NCBI GenBank assembly: GCA_963832875.1
Contig: CAWHWB010000012.1
Coordinates: 62,001 to 126,000 of the forward strand
Direction of reading: 5' to 3'
Length of the DNA: 64,000 nucleotides
Origin: AP-15 sp963832875
Lineage (GTDB): Bacteria > Pseudomonadota > Alphaproteobacteria > ATCC43930 > CGMCC-115725
The notes beneath the pieces are model-generated. The model ran no database searches and was not told the origin of the DNA. It saw only the letters and a list, made by a program, of their open reading frames with translations. Positions 1 to 8,748 of the stretch are shown one piece after another (position 1 is the stretch's first letter; every line of letters begins with the position of its first letter). A program made the position numbers and the translations under genes.

Positions 1-181
1 GGATCACGATCTCCGAACGCTCGGCGATCTCCTTCTGCGCATCGCAGACGGTAGCCCCCGCCTCGCGGATTTCCGCCGGCAGCCGCCGCTTGCCGTAGAC
101 AAACAGTTCGTGCCCGCCTTTGATCAGGTTCAGCGCCATCGGATGGCCCATGATCCCGAGCCCGACAAAACCGATCTTCAT
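1..181 (-). CDS. NAD(P)-dependent oxidoreductase, 3-hydroxyisobutyrate dehydrogenase family (partial, N-terminus only)
   Basis: The first 60 residues of a leftward gene that runs off the left edge. The protein begins MKIGFVGLGIMGHPMALNL, the dinucleotide-binding GxGxxG fingerprint of the beta-hydroxyacid dehydrogenase family (3-hydroxyisobutyrate dehydrogenase, tartronate semialdehyde reductase GlxR, 6-phosphogluconate dehydrogenase-like). The ATG lies at 179-181 and is preceded on the minus strand by GGAGGGGTC, a good ribosome binding site. The catalytic and substrate-binding residues lie outside the window, so the exact substrate cannot be decided. Confidence 0.85.
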   Translation of the reverse strand, partial: MKIGFVGLGIMGHPMALNLIKGGHELFVYGKRRLPAEIREAGATVCDAQKEIAERSEIVI

Positions 182-311
182 GACCCCTCCTGCTGCGCTG
201 ATTAGCCCTCGCCACACACTGCAACAGTTCCGTCCGATGCCTCAAGTCGCACCGATTGGCGCGATCCCACGACAACGTCGCGACCGAGGCGGAAGCGGCC
301 GAAACGCGGCT

Positions 312-1319
312 TCAGGCACGCCATAGCGCCGGCGCGGCCGGGCTAAAATGCTTGAGGATTTCCGCGCAATCGATCTCGTGGACGACAAAGACGAGCCGGC
401 TGCGGCTGCCGCGGTGATCGGGGGGCCAATCGGCTGGCCAGCCGTCGAGCCATTCGGGCGCGAACATCGCGTGCTGCGCCGCCTGCACCACCGCCGGGCA
501 TTCCGGCCGGTCGGAAAAGTGCACGATCCCCTTGACCCGCAGCAGATCGTTGCCGCGCGCGCGGGCGAGCCCGCCGAGCGCACGGGCGAAGTCGAGACGG
601 GTGATCTCGCCGCCCAGGCTAATCGTAAACGTGCTGATCCCATGGGTGTGCGCGACGTGCGGCTCGCTCGCCGATAATGAGGGCGCGGCACGGCTCCCGG
701 GGTCGAACAGCAGTGCACCCGGGTCGCCCGCCTCGGCTGCCAAAATCCGCGAGGCGCGATCGTTGATCCGATCGAGCCGGCGTATCAGATCGGGACCGGG
801 CCGGGCGAGGTCGGTTTTGCTGATAACCAGGGCGTCGGCGATCGCCGCTTGCCTCGTCGCCTCGGCAAAGCGGTCGAGAGTGTCGGCGCCGGTGATGGCA
901 TCGACTAGAGTGACCACCCGGGCCAGATGCAAAGAATGGTCGAGCATCGGCTCGGCGCCCAACGTGTAGAGGATCGGCGCCGGATCGGCGAGCCCTGTGG
1001 TCTCGACGACGATGCGGCCGAACGGGCGGATCTCGCCGGCGGCGCGCCGGTCGAGCAGGCCGCGCAGGGTGCGCGCCAGATCCTCGCGCACGGCGCAGCA
1101 CAGGCACCCGCCCGGCAGCTCGACGACACTGCCTTCGACAAAATCGACGAGGAGGTGATCGATCCCGATCTCGCCGATCTCGTTGATGACGACCGCGGTA
1201 TCGGCAAACGCCGGCGAGGCGAGCGCGCGGCGCAGCAGAGTGGTCTTGCCGCTGCCGAGAAAACCGGTCAGCAGAGTCGTCGGCAGGGTTTCCGGTTCGG
1301 ACATCTTCGTCAACCGCAC
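312..1319 (-). CDS. CobW/ZNG1-family GTP-dependent metallochaperone
   Basis: G3E-family P-loop GTPase of the COG0523 (CobW/YeiR/ZNG1) type, proteins that deliver Zn or Co to target enzymes at the cost of GTP. Visible motifs are Walker A GFLGSGKTT (about residues 19-27), the metal-binding CxCC in GGCLCCAVRED (Cys72, 74, 75), the ETTGLADP switch-like segment (about 106-113) and SKTD (167-170) in place of the NKxD guanine motif. A CobW C-terminal domain follows and a His-containing stretch, HVAHTHG, lies between them. ATG 1319 and ATG 1304 are both possible starts. It is divergent from livG. No Zur box was recognised upstream, so the metal (Zn, Co or Fe) is open. Confidence 0.9.
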   Translation of the reverse strand: MRLTKMSEPETLPTTLLTGFLGSGKTTLLRRALASPAFADTAVVINEIGEIGIDHLLVDFVEGSVVELPGGCLCCAVREDLARTLRGLLDRRAAGEIRPFGRIVVETTGLADPAPILYTLGAEPMLDHSLHLARVVTLVDAITGADTLDRFAEATRQAAIADALVISKTDLARPGPDLIRRLDRINDRASRILAAEAGDPGALLFDPGSRAAPSLSASEPHVAHTHGISTFTISLGGEITRLDFARALGGLARARGNDLLRVKGIVHFSDRPECPAVVQAAQHAMFAPEWLDGWPADWPPDHRGSRSRLVFVVHEIDCAEILKHFSPAAPALWRA

Positions 1320-1508
1320 TTTCCTTAGTGATTACGTTGTCGATCGTTTCACGGCATGGCACGCTCAGGCAAGCGGGAGCCGTCACCTGCACCCTACCGA
1401 GGCGGTTGCATTCCTGCTGCTGCATCAGCATCATGGCCATAATCACTCGGCATGGATGAGTATGCGACGGACCGGCGAGGAAATGCGGACGTTATCGTGT
1501 CGAGCGCC

Positions 1509-2315
1509 ATGAGCGGCGGTACGTCGGCGAACGGCGACGTGCTCGTCGTTGCCGGGGTTTCCAAGCATTTTGGTGGAATCCGTGCGGTCGAGGACATTTC
1601 GCTCAGGGTGCGCCGCGGCGGCCTGACCTCGATCATCGGTCCGAACGGCGCAGGCAAGACCTCGCTGCTCAACATCATCAGCGGGTTCTACCGGCCGGAT
1701 GCCGGCTCGATCTCGTTCGAGGGCCGTGACGTGACCGGCACTCGCCCCTCGGGCATTGCGGCCCTTGGCATCGCCCGCACCTTTCAGAACATCGCGCTGT
1801 TCAGCGGAATGACCGTGCTCGACAACATCATGCTCGGCCGGCATGTGCGGATGCGCGCCGGGGTCTTGTCGTCCTTTCTGTATTGGGGCTTCGCGCAGCG
1901 CGAGGAAGTGGCGCATCGCGCTCGGGTCGAGGAACTGATCGAATTCCTCGAACTCGAGGATCTGCGCAAGCAGCCGACCAGCGGGCTCGCCTACGGCTTG
2001 AGAAAACGGGTCGAACTCGGTCGCGCGCTGGCGCTCGACCCCAAGGTTTTGCTACTCGACGAGCCGATGGGCGGCATGAACCAGGAAGAAAAGGAGGACA
2101 TGGCCCGCTTCATACTCGAAGTGAACCGGGAATGGGGCACGACCATAATCCTGATCGAGCACGACATGGCGGTGGTGATGGACATTTCCGAGCGGGTCGC
2201 GGTGCTCGATCACGGCCGCAAGATCGCCGACGGCACGCCCTCTGAGATCCAGCGTCACCCGGAGGTGATCCGCGCCTATCTCGGCGGTCCGGTCCGCGCG
2301 GAGGCGGCGGAATGA
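1509..2315 (+). CDS. livG: LivG-like branched-chain-type ABC transporter ATP-binding protein
   Basis: ATPase subunit of a HAAT-type (branched-chain amino acid/amide) ABC importer. Walker A GPNGAGKT, an ABC signature region around GLRKRVELGRAL, Walker B VLLLDEP and the H-loop LIEHD are all present. The C-terminal extension GTPSEIQRHPEVIRAYLG is typical of LivG. An in-frame ATG at 1452 would add 19 residues; 1509 (MSGGTSANG) is preferred because it leaves the usual short N-terminus, although neither start has a strong ribosome binding site. The stop overlaps the next gene by ATGA, so the two are translationally coupled. Linkage to an acyl-CoA ligase suggests a carboxylic acid or aromatic acid substrate rather than leucine. 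Confidence 0.88.
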   Translation: MSGGTSANGDVLVVAGVSKHFGGIRAVEDISLRVRRGGLTSIIGPNGAGKTSLLNIISGFYRPDAGSISFEGRDVTGTRPSGIAALGIARTFQNIALFSGMTVLDNIMLGRHVRMRAGVLSSFLYWGFAQREEVAHRARVEELIEFLELEDLRKQPTSGLAYGLRKRVELGRALALDPKVLLLDEPMGGMNQEEKEDMARFILEVNREWGTTIILIEHDMAVVMDISERVAVLDHGRKIADGTPSEIQRHPEVIRAYLGGPVRAEAAE

Positions 2316-4267
2316 CCGTCGCCCCGGCTCTGTGCCTGGTGCCGATGACTCTGCCGCGGCTGTTGCGCCGCAACGCCGCGACCATGGCCGGCCGGCCGGC
2401 CATCCGCGAAAAGTGCCGTGGCATCTGGCAGACCTTCACCTGGGCCGAATATGAGCGCCAAGTTCGTGATTTCGCGCTCGGTCTGGCGGCACACGGCTTT
2501 CGCCGCGGCGACAAGCTGGCCGTGATCGGCGACAACCGTCCGCGGCTCTACTGGGCACAGCTCGCGGCGCAATGCCTGGGCGGCATCGCGGTGCCGATGT
2601 ACCAGGACGCGATCGCCGCCGAGATGGTCTACGTGCTGAACCACGCCGAGATCCGGGTGGTCGTGGCCGAGGACCAGGAGCAGGTCGACAAAATCCTGTC
2701 GCTGAAGACCCAGCTGCCCCATCTTGATCTCGTCGTTTACGACGATCTGCGCGGTATGCGGCATTACCCGACCGAGGCGCTCGAGCCGTTTGAGCGGGTC
2801 CAGGCGGCCGGCCGCGACTTCGCCGCGACCCGGCCCGGCTATGTCGAAGGCGAAATCGAAGCGGGTGCGGCCGAAGACGTGGCGCTGCTGAGCTACACCT
2901 CGGGAACCACCGGCCACCCGAAAGGAGTGATGCTGTCGCACGCCAATCTGCTGGCCGCGGCCGAGGGGTTTGTCGCCGCCGAGGATATCCGCCCGACCGA
3001 CGACATCCTGTCCTATCTGCCGATGGCGTGGATCGGCGAGTCGCTGTTTTCGTTGGTGCTGACGTTGCTCGTCGGCTTTGCTTGCAATTGCCCGGAGCGG
3101 TCGGACACAGTGCAGCGCGATCTGCGCGAGCTCGGTCCGACGGTGGCGCTGGCGCCGCCGCGCATTTGGGAGAATTTGCTGACGCAGCTGCGGGTTCGCG
3201 GAGCCGACGCGACGCCGCTGAAGCGCCGAACATTCGAATTCTTTCGCCATCTCGCCGAGCAAATCGAATTAGCCCGCGCCGCCGGCAGAACCGCGCCGCT
3301 GCGGCAGCGCCTCGGAATGGCGCTCGGCGAGTTCCTGGTCTTTGGCCCGGTGCGCGACCAGCTCGGGCTGCGCCGCGCCCGATGGGTCTATACCGGAGGC
3401 GCGCCGCTCGGCCCCGACGCTTATCGCTTTTTCCGCTCTTTCGGGATCAACCTGAAACAGGTTTGGGGTTCGACCGAGCTCTCCGGGCTCGCTTCGCTGC
3501 AACGCGACGGCGAGGCCGACCCGGACACGGTCGGGCCGGCCATCCCCGGCACCGAGATCAGCATCGCCGAGACGGGGGAGGTGCTGGTCCGCTCGCGTGC
3601 GGTCTTTCAAGGCTATTACAAGCAACCGGACGCGACCCGCGAGACGGTCGACGCGGACGGGTGGTTCCGCACCGGCGATTGCGGCTTCATCGACGCGCGC
3701 GGCCATCTCGTCGTCGTCGACCGTGCCCGCGATGTTGGCAAACTCGCCGACGGCACCCCCTTTGCCCCGCAATACGTCGAGAACAAGCTGAAATTTAGCC
3801 CCTACATTGGCGAGGCGGTCGCCTATGGCGATCAGCGGCCGTTTGTCGCGGCGATGATTGCGATCGATCTCGGCACCGTCGGCAATTGGGCCGAGCGCCA
3901 CAACCTCGCCTATACCTCGTTCCAGGATTTGAGCGCCAAGCCCGAGGTGCGCCGGCTGATCGGCGAGGAGATCGTCCGCTGCAATGCCGACCTACCGGCG
4001 GCCGCGCGCATCCGCCGCTTTTTGCTGCTCAACAAGGAGTTCGACGCCGACGACAACGAGATCACGCGCACCCGCAAGGTCCGTCGCCGCTTCATCGCCG
4101 AAAAATACGCAGCGGTGGTCGAGGCCTTTTATGGCGGCGGGGATATGGTCGATCTCGTCACCGAGATCCGTTACGAGGACGGCCGCAAGGCGGCGCTCGA
4201 AGCAAGAATGGCGATCGACACCGTTGCCGGCGCGGCCGATCCGGCGCGGGCGCCCGCCTTCGCCTGA
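2312..4267 (+). CDS. AMP-dependent long-chain acyl-CoA synthetase (FadD15-like)
   Basis: A 651-residue adenylate-forming ligase that would activate a carboxylic acid to its CoA thioester through an acyl-AMP. It shows the P-loop YTSGTTGHPKGVMLSH (from about residue 195), the WGSTE adenine-binding motif and GWFRTGDCG, and has the length of the large long-chain acyl-CoA synthetase subgroup. It overlaps livG by 4 bases and is followed 8 bases later by livH, so it belongs to the transport operon. This arrangement is common for HAAT transporters in Alphaproteobacteria and suggests that the imported acid is activated on entry. The substrate cannot be read from the sequence. A second ATG at 2348 is possible. 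Confidence 0.9.
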   Translation: MTVAPALCLVPMTLPRLLRRNAATMAGRPAIREKCRGIWQTFTWAEYERQVRDFALGLAAHGFRRGDKLAVIGDNRPRLYWAQLAAQCLGGIAVPMYQDAIAAEMVYVLNHAEIRVVVAEDQEQVDKILSLKTQLPHLDLVVYDDLRGMRHYPTEALEPFERVQAAGRDFAATRPGYVEGEIEAGAAEDVALLSYTSGTTGHPKGVMLSHANLLAAAEGFVAAEDIRPTDDILSYLPMAWIGESLFSLVLTLLVGFACNCPERSDTVQRDLRELGPTVALAPPRIWENLLTQLRVRGADATPLKRRTFEFFRHLAEQIELARAAGRTAPLRQRLGMALGEFLVFGPVRDQLGLRRARWVYTGGAPLGPDAYRFFRSFGINLKQVWGSTELSGLASLQRDGEADPDTVGPAIPGTEISIAETGEVLVRSRAVFQGYYKQPDATRETVDADGWFRTGDCGFIDARGHLVVVDRARDVGKLADGTPFAPQYVENKLKFSPYIGEAVAYGDQRPFVAAMIAIDLGTVGNWAERHNLAYTSFQDLSAKPEVRRLIGEEIVRCNADLPAAARIRRFLLLNKEFDADDNEITRTRKVRRRFIAEKYAAVVEAFYGGGDMVDLVTEIRYEDGRKAALEARMAIDTVAGAADPARAPAFA

Positions 4268-4275
4268 ACTCGCCG

Positions 4276-5175
4276 ATGGCCTGGCTCGATTGGCAGTTCA
4301 CCCTGGTCCTGCTGATCAACGGGGTGATGATCGGCCTGATGTACGCGCTGATCGCGCTGGGCTTCGTGCTAATCTACAAGGCGACCGACGCGATTAATTT
4401 CGCTCAGGGCGAGTTCGTGATGTTCGCCGCCTTCATCGCCGCCGGGGCCGGAGATCTCGCCGGGCTGCCGTTCTGGGTCTCGGCCCTGCTCGCGGTCGTC
4501 GGCATGGTGGCGCTGGGTTTCGGCCTCGAGCGCGTCGTGCTGAGGCCGATGATCGGTCGGCCGATCATTTCGGTGATCATGGCGACGATCGGCCTGGCCG
4601 CGGTGCTCAGGGGGACCGCTGTCCTCGCGTTCGGCGCCGGGACGCGGGCGATCACGATGCCGGTTGGCGACTTGCCGGTTTCGCTGGGCTTTGTCAGCGT
4701 GCCGCCGGTCCAGCTGGTCGGCGCCGGGGTCAGCCTGATCTTTCTCGTCGGCTTCAGCTGGTTTTTTCTGAAGAGCCGGGTCGGGGTGGCGATGCGCGCG
4801 GTCGCCGACGGCCAGCAGGCGGCAATGGCGATGGGGATCAACGTGCAGCGCTATTTTGCGCTCGCCTGGGCGATGGCCGGAGTGGTCTCAGCGTTAGGCG
4901 GCATCGTCTGGGGGGCGATGCTCGGCGTCGACAACCAGCTGGCGCTGGTCGGCCTCAAGGTGTTCCCGGTGGTGATCCTCGGCGGTCTCGACTCGATTAT
5001 CGGCGCGGTCGTCGGCGGGTTGATCGTCGGGGTCGTCGAGAACCTGGCGGCCGGTTATCTCGACCCCTATGTCGGCGGCGGCACTAAGGATTTCGTCCCG
5101 TATGTGCTGATGATCGCGGTGCTGATGATCCGACCCGAAGGCATCTTCGGCCGCCGCCGGATCGAACGCGTCTGA
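4276..5175 (+). CDS. livH: LivH-like branched-chain-type ABC transporter permease
   Basis: Integral membrane permease of 299 residues. The N-terminus MAWLDWQFTLVLLING followed by LMYALIALGFVLIYKATD and INFAQGEFVM is the classical LivH opening. Hydrophobic segments cover most of the length and the conserved loop GLKVFPVVILGGLDSI lies near residue 230. The reading frame stays open upstream of the ATG, but the start at 4276, just after the ligase stop, is the only one that agrees with the family. It would pair with the LivM-like permease encoded at 10028-11095 on the other strand. It converges with the GFA gene, with only 10 bases between the stops. Confidence 0.9.
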   Translation: MAWLDWQFTLVLLINGVMIGLMYALIALGFVLIYKATDAINFAQGEFVMFAAFIAAGAGDLAGLPFWVSALLAVVGMVALGFGLERVVLRPMIGRPIISVIMATIGLAAVLRGTAVLAFGAGTRAITMPVGDLPVSLGFVSVPPVQLVGAGVSLIFLVGFSWFFLKSRVGVAMRAVADGQQAAMAMGINVQRYFALAWAMAGVVSALGGIVWGAMLGVDNQLALVGLKVFPVVILGGLDSIIGAVVGGLIVGVVENLAAGYLDPYVGGGTKDFVPYVLMIAVLMIRPEGIFGRRRIERV

Positions 5176-5185
5176 CGGCGCCCCG

Positions 5186-5653
5186 TCAGCCGAATATCGC
5201 GCGCCGCCGCTCGAGGCTGGATGCCGGCCATAGCTTTCGCGAATCGTAATAGGCGTCAAAGGCCGGAACGCCCTCGGGCAAGGTGACCCATGGCAGCTTC
5301 GAACGGGTATAGATGTGCACGTCCGGGGGCAGCGCCGCGGGCGGGTCAAGCGTGCCGACGCGAATAAAGCGCAGGGCGGCGCGACCGCCATATTCGCTCC
5401 ACACCGCCGTCCGGCAGTCGGGGCAGCCGTAGATGTTATGCGGACGGCCGCTGTCGGTCGGCACCGCCGCGGGTTTGGGATCGCCCAGCAGGAGCGCAAC
5501 CCGATCGGTCTCGATCAGGGCATTGATCGCAAATGCGCTTCCGGTCTGCCGCTGACAATCGCGGCAGTGACAGCAATGCACGAACATCGGCGAGCTCTCG
5601 AGCCTGTACCGCACCGCACCGCAGGCGCAGCCGCCCTCTAAAATGCCTTCCAT
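5186..5653 (-). CDS. GFA family (glutathione-dependent formaldehyde-activating/CENP-V fold) zinc protein
   Basis: A 155-residue single-domain protein of the GFA/CENP-V fold. Zinc ligands are visible as CACGAVRYR near the N-terminus, HCCHCRDCQRQTGSAF around residues 27-42 and CPDCRTAVW around residues 78-86. These are two Cys4-type sites, as in the Gfa of Paracoccus, which was proposed to promote S-hydroxymethylglutathione formation. Most homologues have no proven activity, so the reaction is not assigned. It sits alone between the two halves of the split transporter locus. Confidence 0.88.
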   Translation of the reverse strand: MEGILEGGCACGAVRYRLESSPMFVHCCHCRDCQRQTGSAFAINALIETDRVALLLGDPKPAAVPTDSGRPHNIYGCPDCRTAVWSEYGGRAALRFIRVGTLDPPAALPPDVHIYTRSKLPWVTLPEGVPAFDAYYDSRKLWPASSLERRRAIFG

Positions 5654-5714
5654 CTCGATCCTCCAAGCTTTTTGGCCAACTCTCCGGCCTTTTCGTAAAA
5701 GATAACGGATCCTC

Positions 5715-6527
5715 TCAGCGTCTGCCCGTTATCCGACCGATAAGTCCACCATCTCGCATCGCCCTCGCGGAGCTTCCGCCGAGCGCCGGGTCGCCGACCG
5801 GAATGAACCAGAAATCACCATCGTGCGGGTTCGCGACCGGGGTGAGTTCACCGCTCGGCGCGAGCTCGAAGGCCGTATAGCCGAGCCCGTGCATAAAGGC
5901 GAAAGCGTCGCCGAGCCGGTCGCCTGCACGCACCAGATGAGCGTCCGAGAGCTCGATCAGCAAACACGGCCGAAACCGGCGCAAGGTCTGGTCCGCGCCG
6001 CGAAGCAGGGACATCTCCCAGCCTTCGATGTCGGCTTTGATGAAGTCCACCCGGCTCAGGGCGAGCGCCGCCACGACCGCGTCAACGGTGGTCAGCGCAA
6101 TCAGCTCCTGGGCGACCGCACGCCAGCGGTCTGCCGGCGCACCCAGATGGGCCAGGCCAAATCCATAACTGCCGCTGTTCTTGACCGGTGTGCTCAAGCT
6201 GGCGAGCCCGCCGGCGGCACCGAGCGCCATCGGCACGATTTCGACATTGTCGAGGCCGTGCAGCCAGACGACGGTGCGCAGGATAGAACGCGCATAGCTG
6301 CCGGGCTCGAAGGCATAGACCCGGCCCGCGGTCGCAAGGCGTGCGAGCAGCTTGGTGAACTGCCCGGCATGCGCGCCGACATCAAGCACCACCGCCTCCG
6401 CCGGCACCAGCCGCGCGATGATCGGCGCCAGCACGCGATGATGCTGCCGTGTCGCCGCTTTGAACAGATGGGCGACAAAGCTCCACGACAGCTGCCAGCG
6501 GTAAGATTCCGTGCTCACCGGCATCAT
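5715..6527 (-). CDS. FkbM family SAM-dependent methyltransferase
   Basis: A class I methyltransferase of the FkbM family, which usually O-methylates sugars or other small molecules. SAM-binding motif I reads VLDVGAHAGQFT (about residues 47-58), followed by AFEPG and by the family-typical IKADIEGWE segment (about 167-175). The C-terminal half carries LLIELSDAHLV and an FWFIP end that fit the family. No glycosyltransferase is adjacent, so the substrate is unknown. ATG at 6527 or 6524. Confidence 0.85.
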   Translation of the reverse strand: MMPVSTESYRWQLSWSFVAHLFKAATRQHHRVLAPIIARLVPAEAVVLDVGAHAGQFTKLLARLATAGRVYAFEPGSYARSILRTVVWLHGLDNVEIVPMALGAAGGLASLSTPVKNSGSYGFGLAHLGAPADRWRAVAQELIALTTVDAVVAALALSRVDFIKADIEGWEMSLLRGADQTLRRFRPCLLIELSDAHLVRAGDRLGDAFAFMHGLGYTAFELAPSGELTPVANPHDGDFWFIPVGDPALGGSSARAMRDGGLIGRITGRR

Positions 6528-6623
6528 ACGGCCCGATTGATCAAGGCCGGCGATTTTCTTCGCCTGGGGTCCATGGATCGCGCATCTGGTTTACAGGGGT
6601 GCTCGCGCTGCACTTGAAGGCGC

Positions 6624-6651
6624 TTGCCACTCGGGTTCGCACCGCTATAGT
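6624..6651 (+). promoter_or_regulatory. candidate sigma70-type promoter of the BtuF-like gene
   Basis: TTGCCA at 6624-6629 and TATAGT at 6646-6651 are separated by 16 bases, close to the housekeeping consensus, and lie about 40 bases before the gene start. No riboswitch-like structure was recognised in the 160-base leader. Read by eye only. Confidence 0.4.
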
Positions 6652-6691
6652 CCCGTGGTCACTCTGATCAAAGATTTTGCCGGGGACGCAG

Positions 6692-7876
6692 ATGTCGCTT
6701 CGATCGCCTGCCCTGCGGGTTGCCGTCGCGATGCTGGCTCTGCTCTTCGCGACATCGGCGCGCGCCGCCGTGTTTGTCGATTCGGCCGGACGCCGGGTGA
6801 TGGTGCCGGATCAGATCGAGCGCATCATGCCGGCCGGACCGGCTTCCGCGGTATTTGTCTATGCACTGGTTCCGAACAAGCTGATCGGCTGGACCGAGCC
6901 GCTGTCGCGCGCGCAGCGGGCATTTCTGCCGGCGAGGTTTGCGCGGCTTCCGGTCATCGGCCAGCTGGGCGGACCGTACCCGACCGCGACGGTCGCGGAT
7001 GTCGCGCGCCTGCATCCCGATCTGATCATCGGCTACGGCGTGCCGTCGCCGCCGACCGTGGCGCTCGCCAACCAAATAGAGCGGCAAACCAAGGTCCCCT
7101 ATATCCTCCTCGACGACAGCATCCAATTGATGCCCGCGCTACTGACCGACGTCGGTACATTGGTCGGTGCCGGCGACCACCGGCTGGCGGTTGCCAGCTA
7201 TGCCTATCATGCGATCGAAAACCTGCGTGGGCAGCTGCTGATCAGCTCGTCCACCGATCGCCCGCTGGTCTATTACGGCCGCGGCAGCGACGGTCTCCAG
7301 ACCGCGCTTCCGGGCTCGCCGGCAGCCAGCGACATCGAGCAGGCTGGTGCCATCAACGTCGCCGCCGGGCTCGGCCGCGGTAACCTTGCCTGGGTCACGC
7401 CGGCGCAAATCTTTTCCTGGAACCCGCAGATCATCATCGCCCAGCAGGGCAGCTTTTACCATGCGCTACTCCACAGTCCCCGGTGGCGAGGCCTGGCGGC
7501 GGTGCGCAACAAGCGGGTCTACCTGGCGCCGGCGGCTCCGTTCGGCTGGATCGACGACCCGGCCGGAGTCAACCGGGCGATCGGTCTCTATTGGCTGTCG
7601 AACGTGCTCTATCCCGATCTCTATCAGGAAGACCTGCGCACCAATGCGCGCGGTTTCTATCAGTTGTATTACGGCGTCCAACCGACCGATCGGCAGCTCG
7701 AGGCGCTAATCCGTCCGGCTGAGAGCAATCCCGGAGAGACGCGACGCTTCGCGAACGTGCCGATCCTCGGCGCCGAACCCCCGCCCTTGCCCAACCTTTC
7801 CGGACCTGCTCTGCCGCCCCCTTCCGGCGTACCCGGGCGCGGCGGGGCACGCCCGTCGCCGATGCCGCCCCCTTGA
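6692..7876 (+). CDS. ABC transporter substrate-binding protein, BtuF/FepB (Peripla_BP_2) type
   Basis: A secreted periplasmic binding protein of the metal-chelate class (siderophore, haem or cobalamin). The ATG at 6692 follows the ribosome binding site GGGGA. A TTG 15 bases upstream is less likely. The N-terminus is a signal peptide ending ATSARA. The mature part begins VFVDSAGRRVMVPDQIERI, the usual entry of this family, and contains PDLIIGYG, YYGRGSDGLQTALPG and the helix-linked second lobe. The C-terminus ends in a proline-rich tail (PPPLPNLSGPALPPP). No permease, ATPase or TonB receptor lies nearby, so it is an orphan binding protein and its ligand is undecided. Confidence 0.82.
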   Translation: MSLRSPALRVAVAMLALLFATSARAAVFVDSAGRRVMVPDQIERIMPAGPASAVFVYALVPNKLIGWTEPLSRAQRAFLPARFARLPVIGQLGGPYPTATVADVARLHPDLIIGYGVPSPPTVALANQIERQTKVPYILLDDSIQLMPALLTDVGTLVGAGDHRLAVASYAYHAIENLRGQLLISSSTDRPLVYYGRGSDGLQTALPGSPAASDIEQAGAINVAAGLGRGNLAWVTPAQIFSWNPQIIIAQQGSFYHALLHSPRWRGLAAVRNKRVYLAPAAPFGWIDDPAGVNRAIGLYWLSNVLYPDLYQEDLRTNARGFYQLYYGVQPTDRQLEALIRPAESNPGETRRFANVPILGAEPPPLPNLSGPALPPPSGVPGRGGARPSPMPPP

Positions 7877-7909
7877 GGCGATCGGTCGAGCTTCGCTTCG
7901 CCACCAAAT

Positions 7910-8704
7910 TTACGAAAGCCAGCGCTTGCGGCGCTTGTAATGTTTGAGGTCGCGGTAGGATTTGCGCGCGCCCGCCTCGTTCAGCCCAAGATAGAATTCC
8001 TTGATGTCCGAGTTCTGGCGCAAGGCTTCGGCCGGGCCTTCGAGCACGATCCGGCCGTTCTCCATAACATAGCCGTGGTCGGCGATGTCGAGCGCCAATG
8101 CCGCGTTCTGCTCGACCAGCAGGATGGTCAACCCGCGCTCCTCGCGCAACCGCCGGATGATGCCGAAGATTTCGCCGACCAGCAGCGGCGCCAGACCGAG
8201 CGAGGGTTCGTCGAGCAGGATCACCTTGGGCTCGCACATCAGGGCGCGGCCGATCACCAGCATCTGCTGTTCGCCGCCCGAGAGATAGCCCGCAGGCTGA
8301 CGGCGCCGCTCCTTCAACGCTGGAAAGGTGTCGAAGATCCCGTCGATCGCCTCGCGCACGCGAGTGAAGTCCTTGCGCGTATGGGCTCCGGCAACGAGGT
8401 TCTCATGCACCGTCAAGTTTTCGAAAACCCGCCTGCCCTCGAAGACCTGGCTGACGCCGCGCTTGACCACATCGTGCGGCGGCAGCCGGTCGAGCCGCTC
8501 TCCGTCGAGTTCGACCGTGCCCTTGGTGACCTCGCCGCGCTCGCTGCGCAACAGCCCCGAAATCGCCTTCAAGGTAGTCGACTTGCCGGCACCGTTGGCG
8601 CCGAGGAGGGTGGTGATGCGGCCGTCCTCGACGTCGAGCGAGACGCCCTTCAGCACCAGGATCACGCCGTCATAGACGACTTCGATATTATTGAGCGCCA
8701 GCAT
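7910..8704 (-). CDS. livF: LivF-like branched-chain-type ABC transporter ATP-binding protein
   Basis: Second ATPase of the HAAT importer, 264 residues. It has Walker A GANGAGKST, the Q-loop region GVSQVFEGRRVFENLTVHENL-like segment, signature SGGEQQMLVIGRALM, Walker B VILLDEPSLGLAP and H-loop LVEQN. The C-terminal tail (ARKSYRDLKHYKRRKRW) is basic. It is the last gene of the leftward livM-livK-livF half; livG and livH lie on the other side in the opposite direction. Confidence 0.9.
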   Translation of the reverse strand: MLALNNIEVVYDGVILVLKGVSLDVEDGRITTLLGANGAGKSTTLKAISGLLRSERGEVTKGTVELDGERLDRLPPHDVVKRGVSQVFEGRRVFENLTVHENLVAGAHTRKDFTRVREAIDGIFDTFPALKERRRQPAGYLSGGEQQMLVIGRALMCEPKVILLDEPSLGLAPLLVGEIFGIIRRLREERGLTILLVEQNAALALDIADHGYVMENGRIVLEGPAEALRQNSDIKEFYLGLNEAGARKSYRDLKHYKRRKRWLS

Positions 8705-8748
8705 CGGACGGACTTCGATCAGCGATGCCGCCCGTCCCGCTGGCGTGC

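Noticed and set aside
1420..1470. His-rich reading frame (HQHHGHNHSAW) between cobW and livG, tempting as a metal-binding leader
   Set aside because: It has no plausible start or ribosome binding site of its own and runs through the livG start in another frame; chance from CAT/CAC-rich DNA is simpler.
6528..6691. Leader of the BtuF-like gene as a cobalamin riboswitch
   Set aside because: Too short and without a recognisable B12 box or conserved GCCACTG element.
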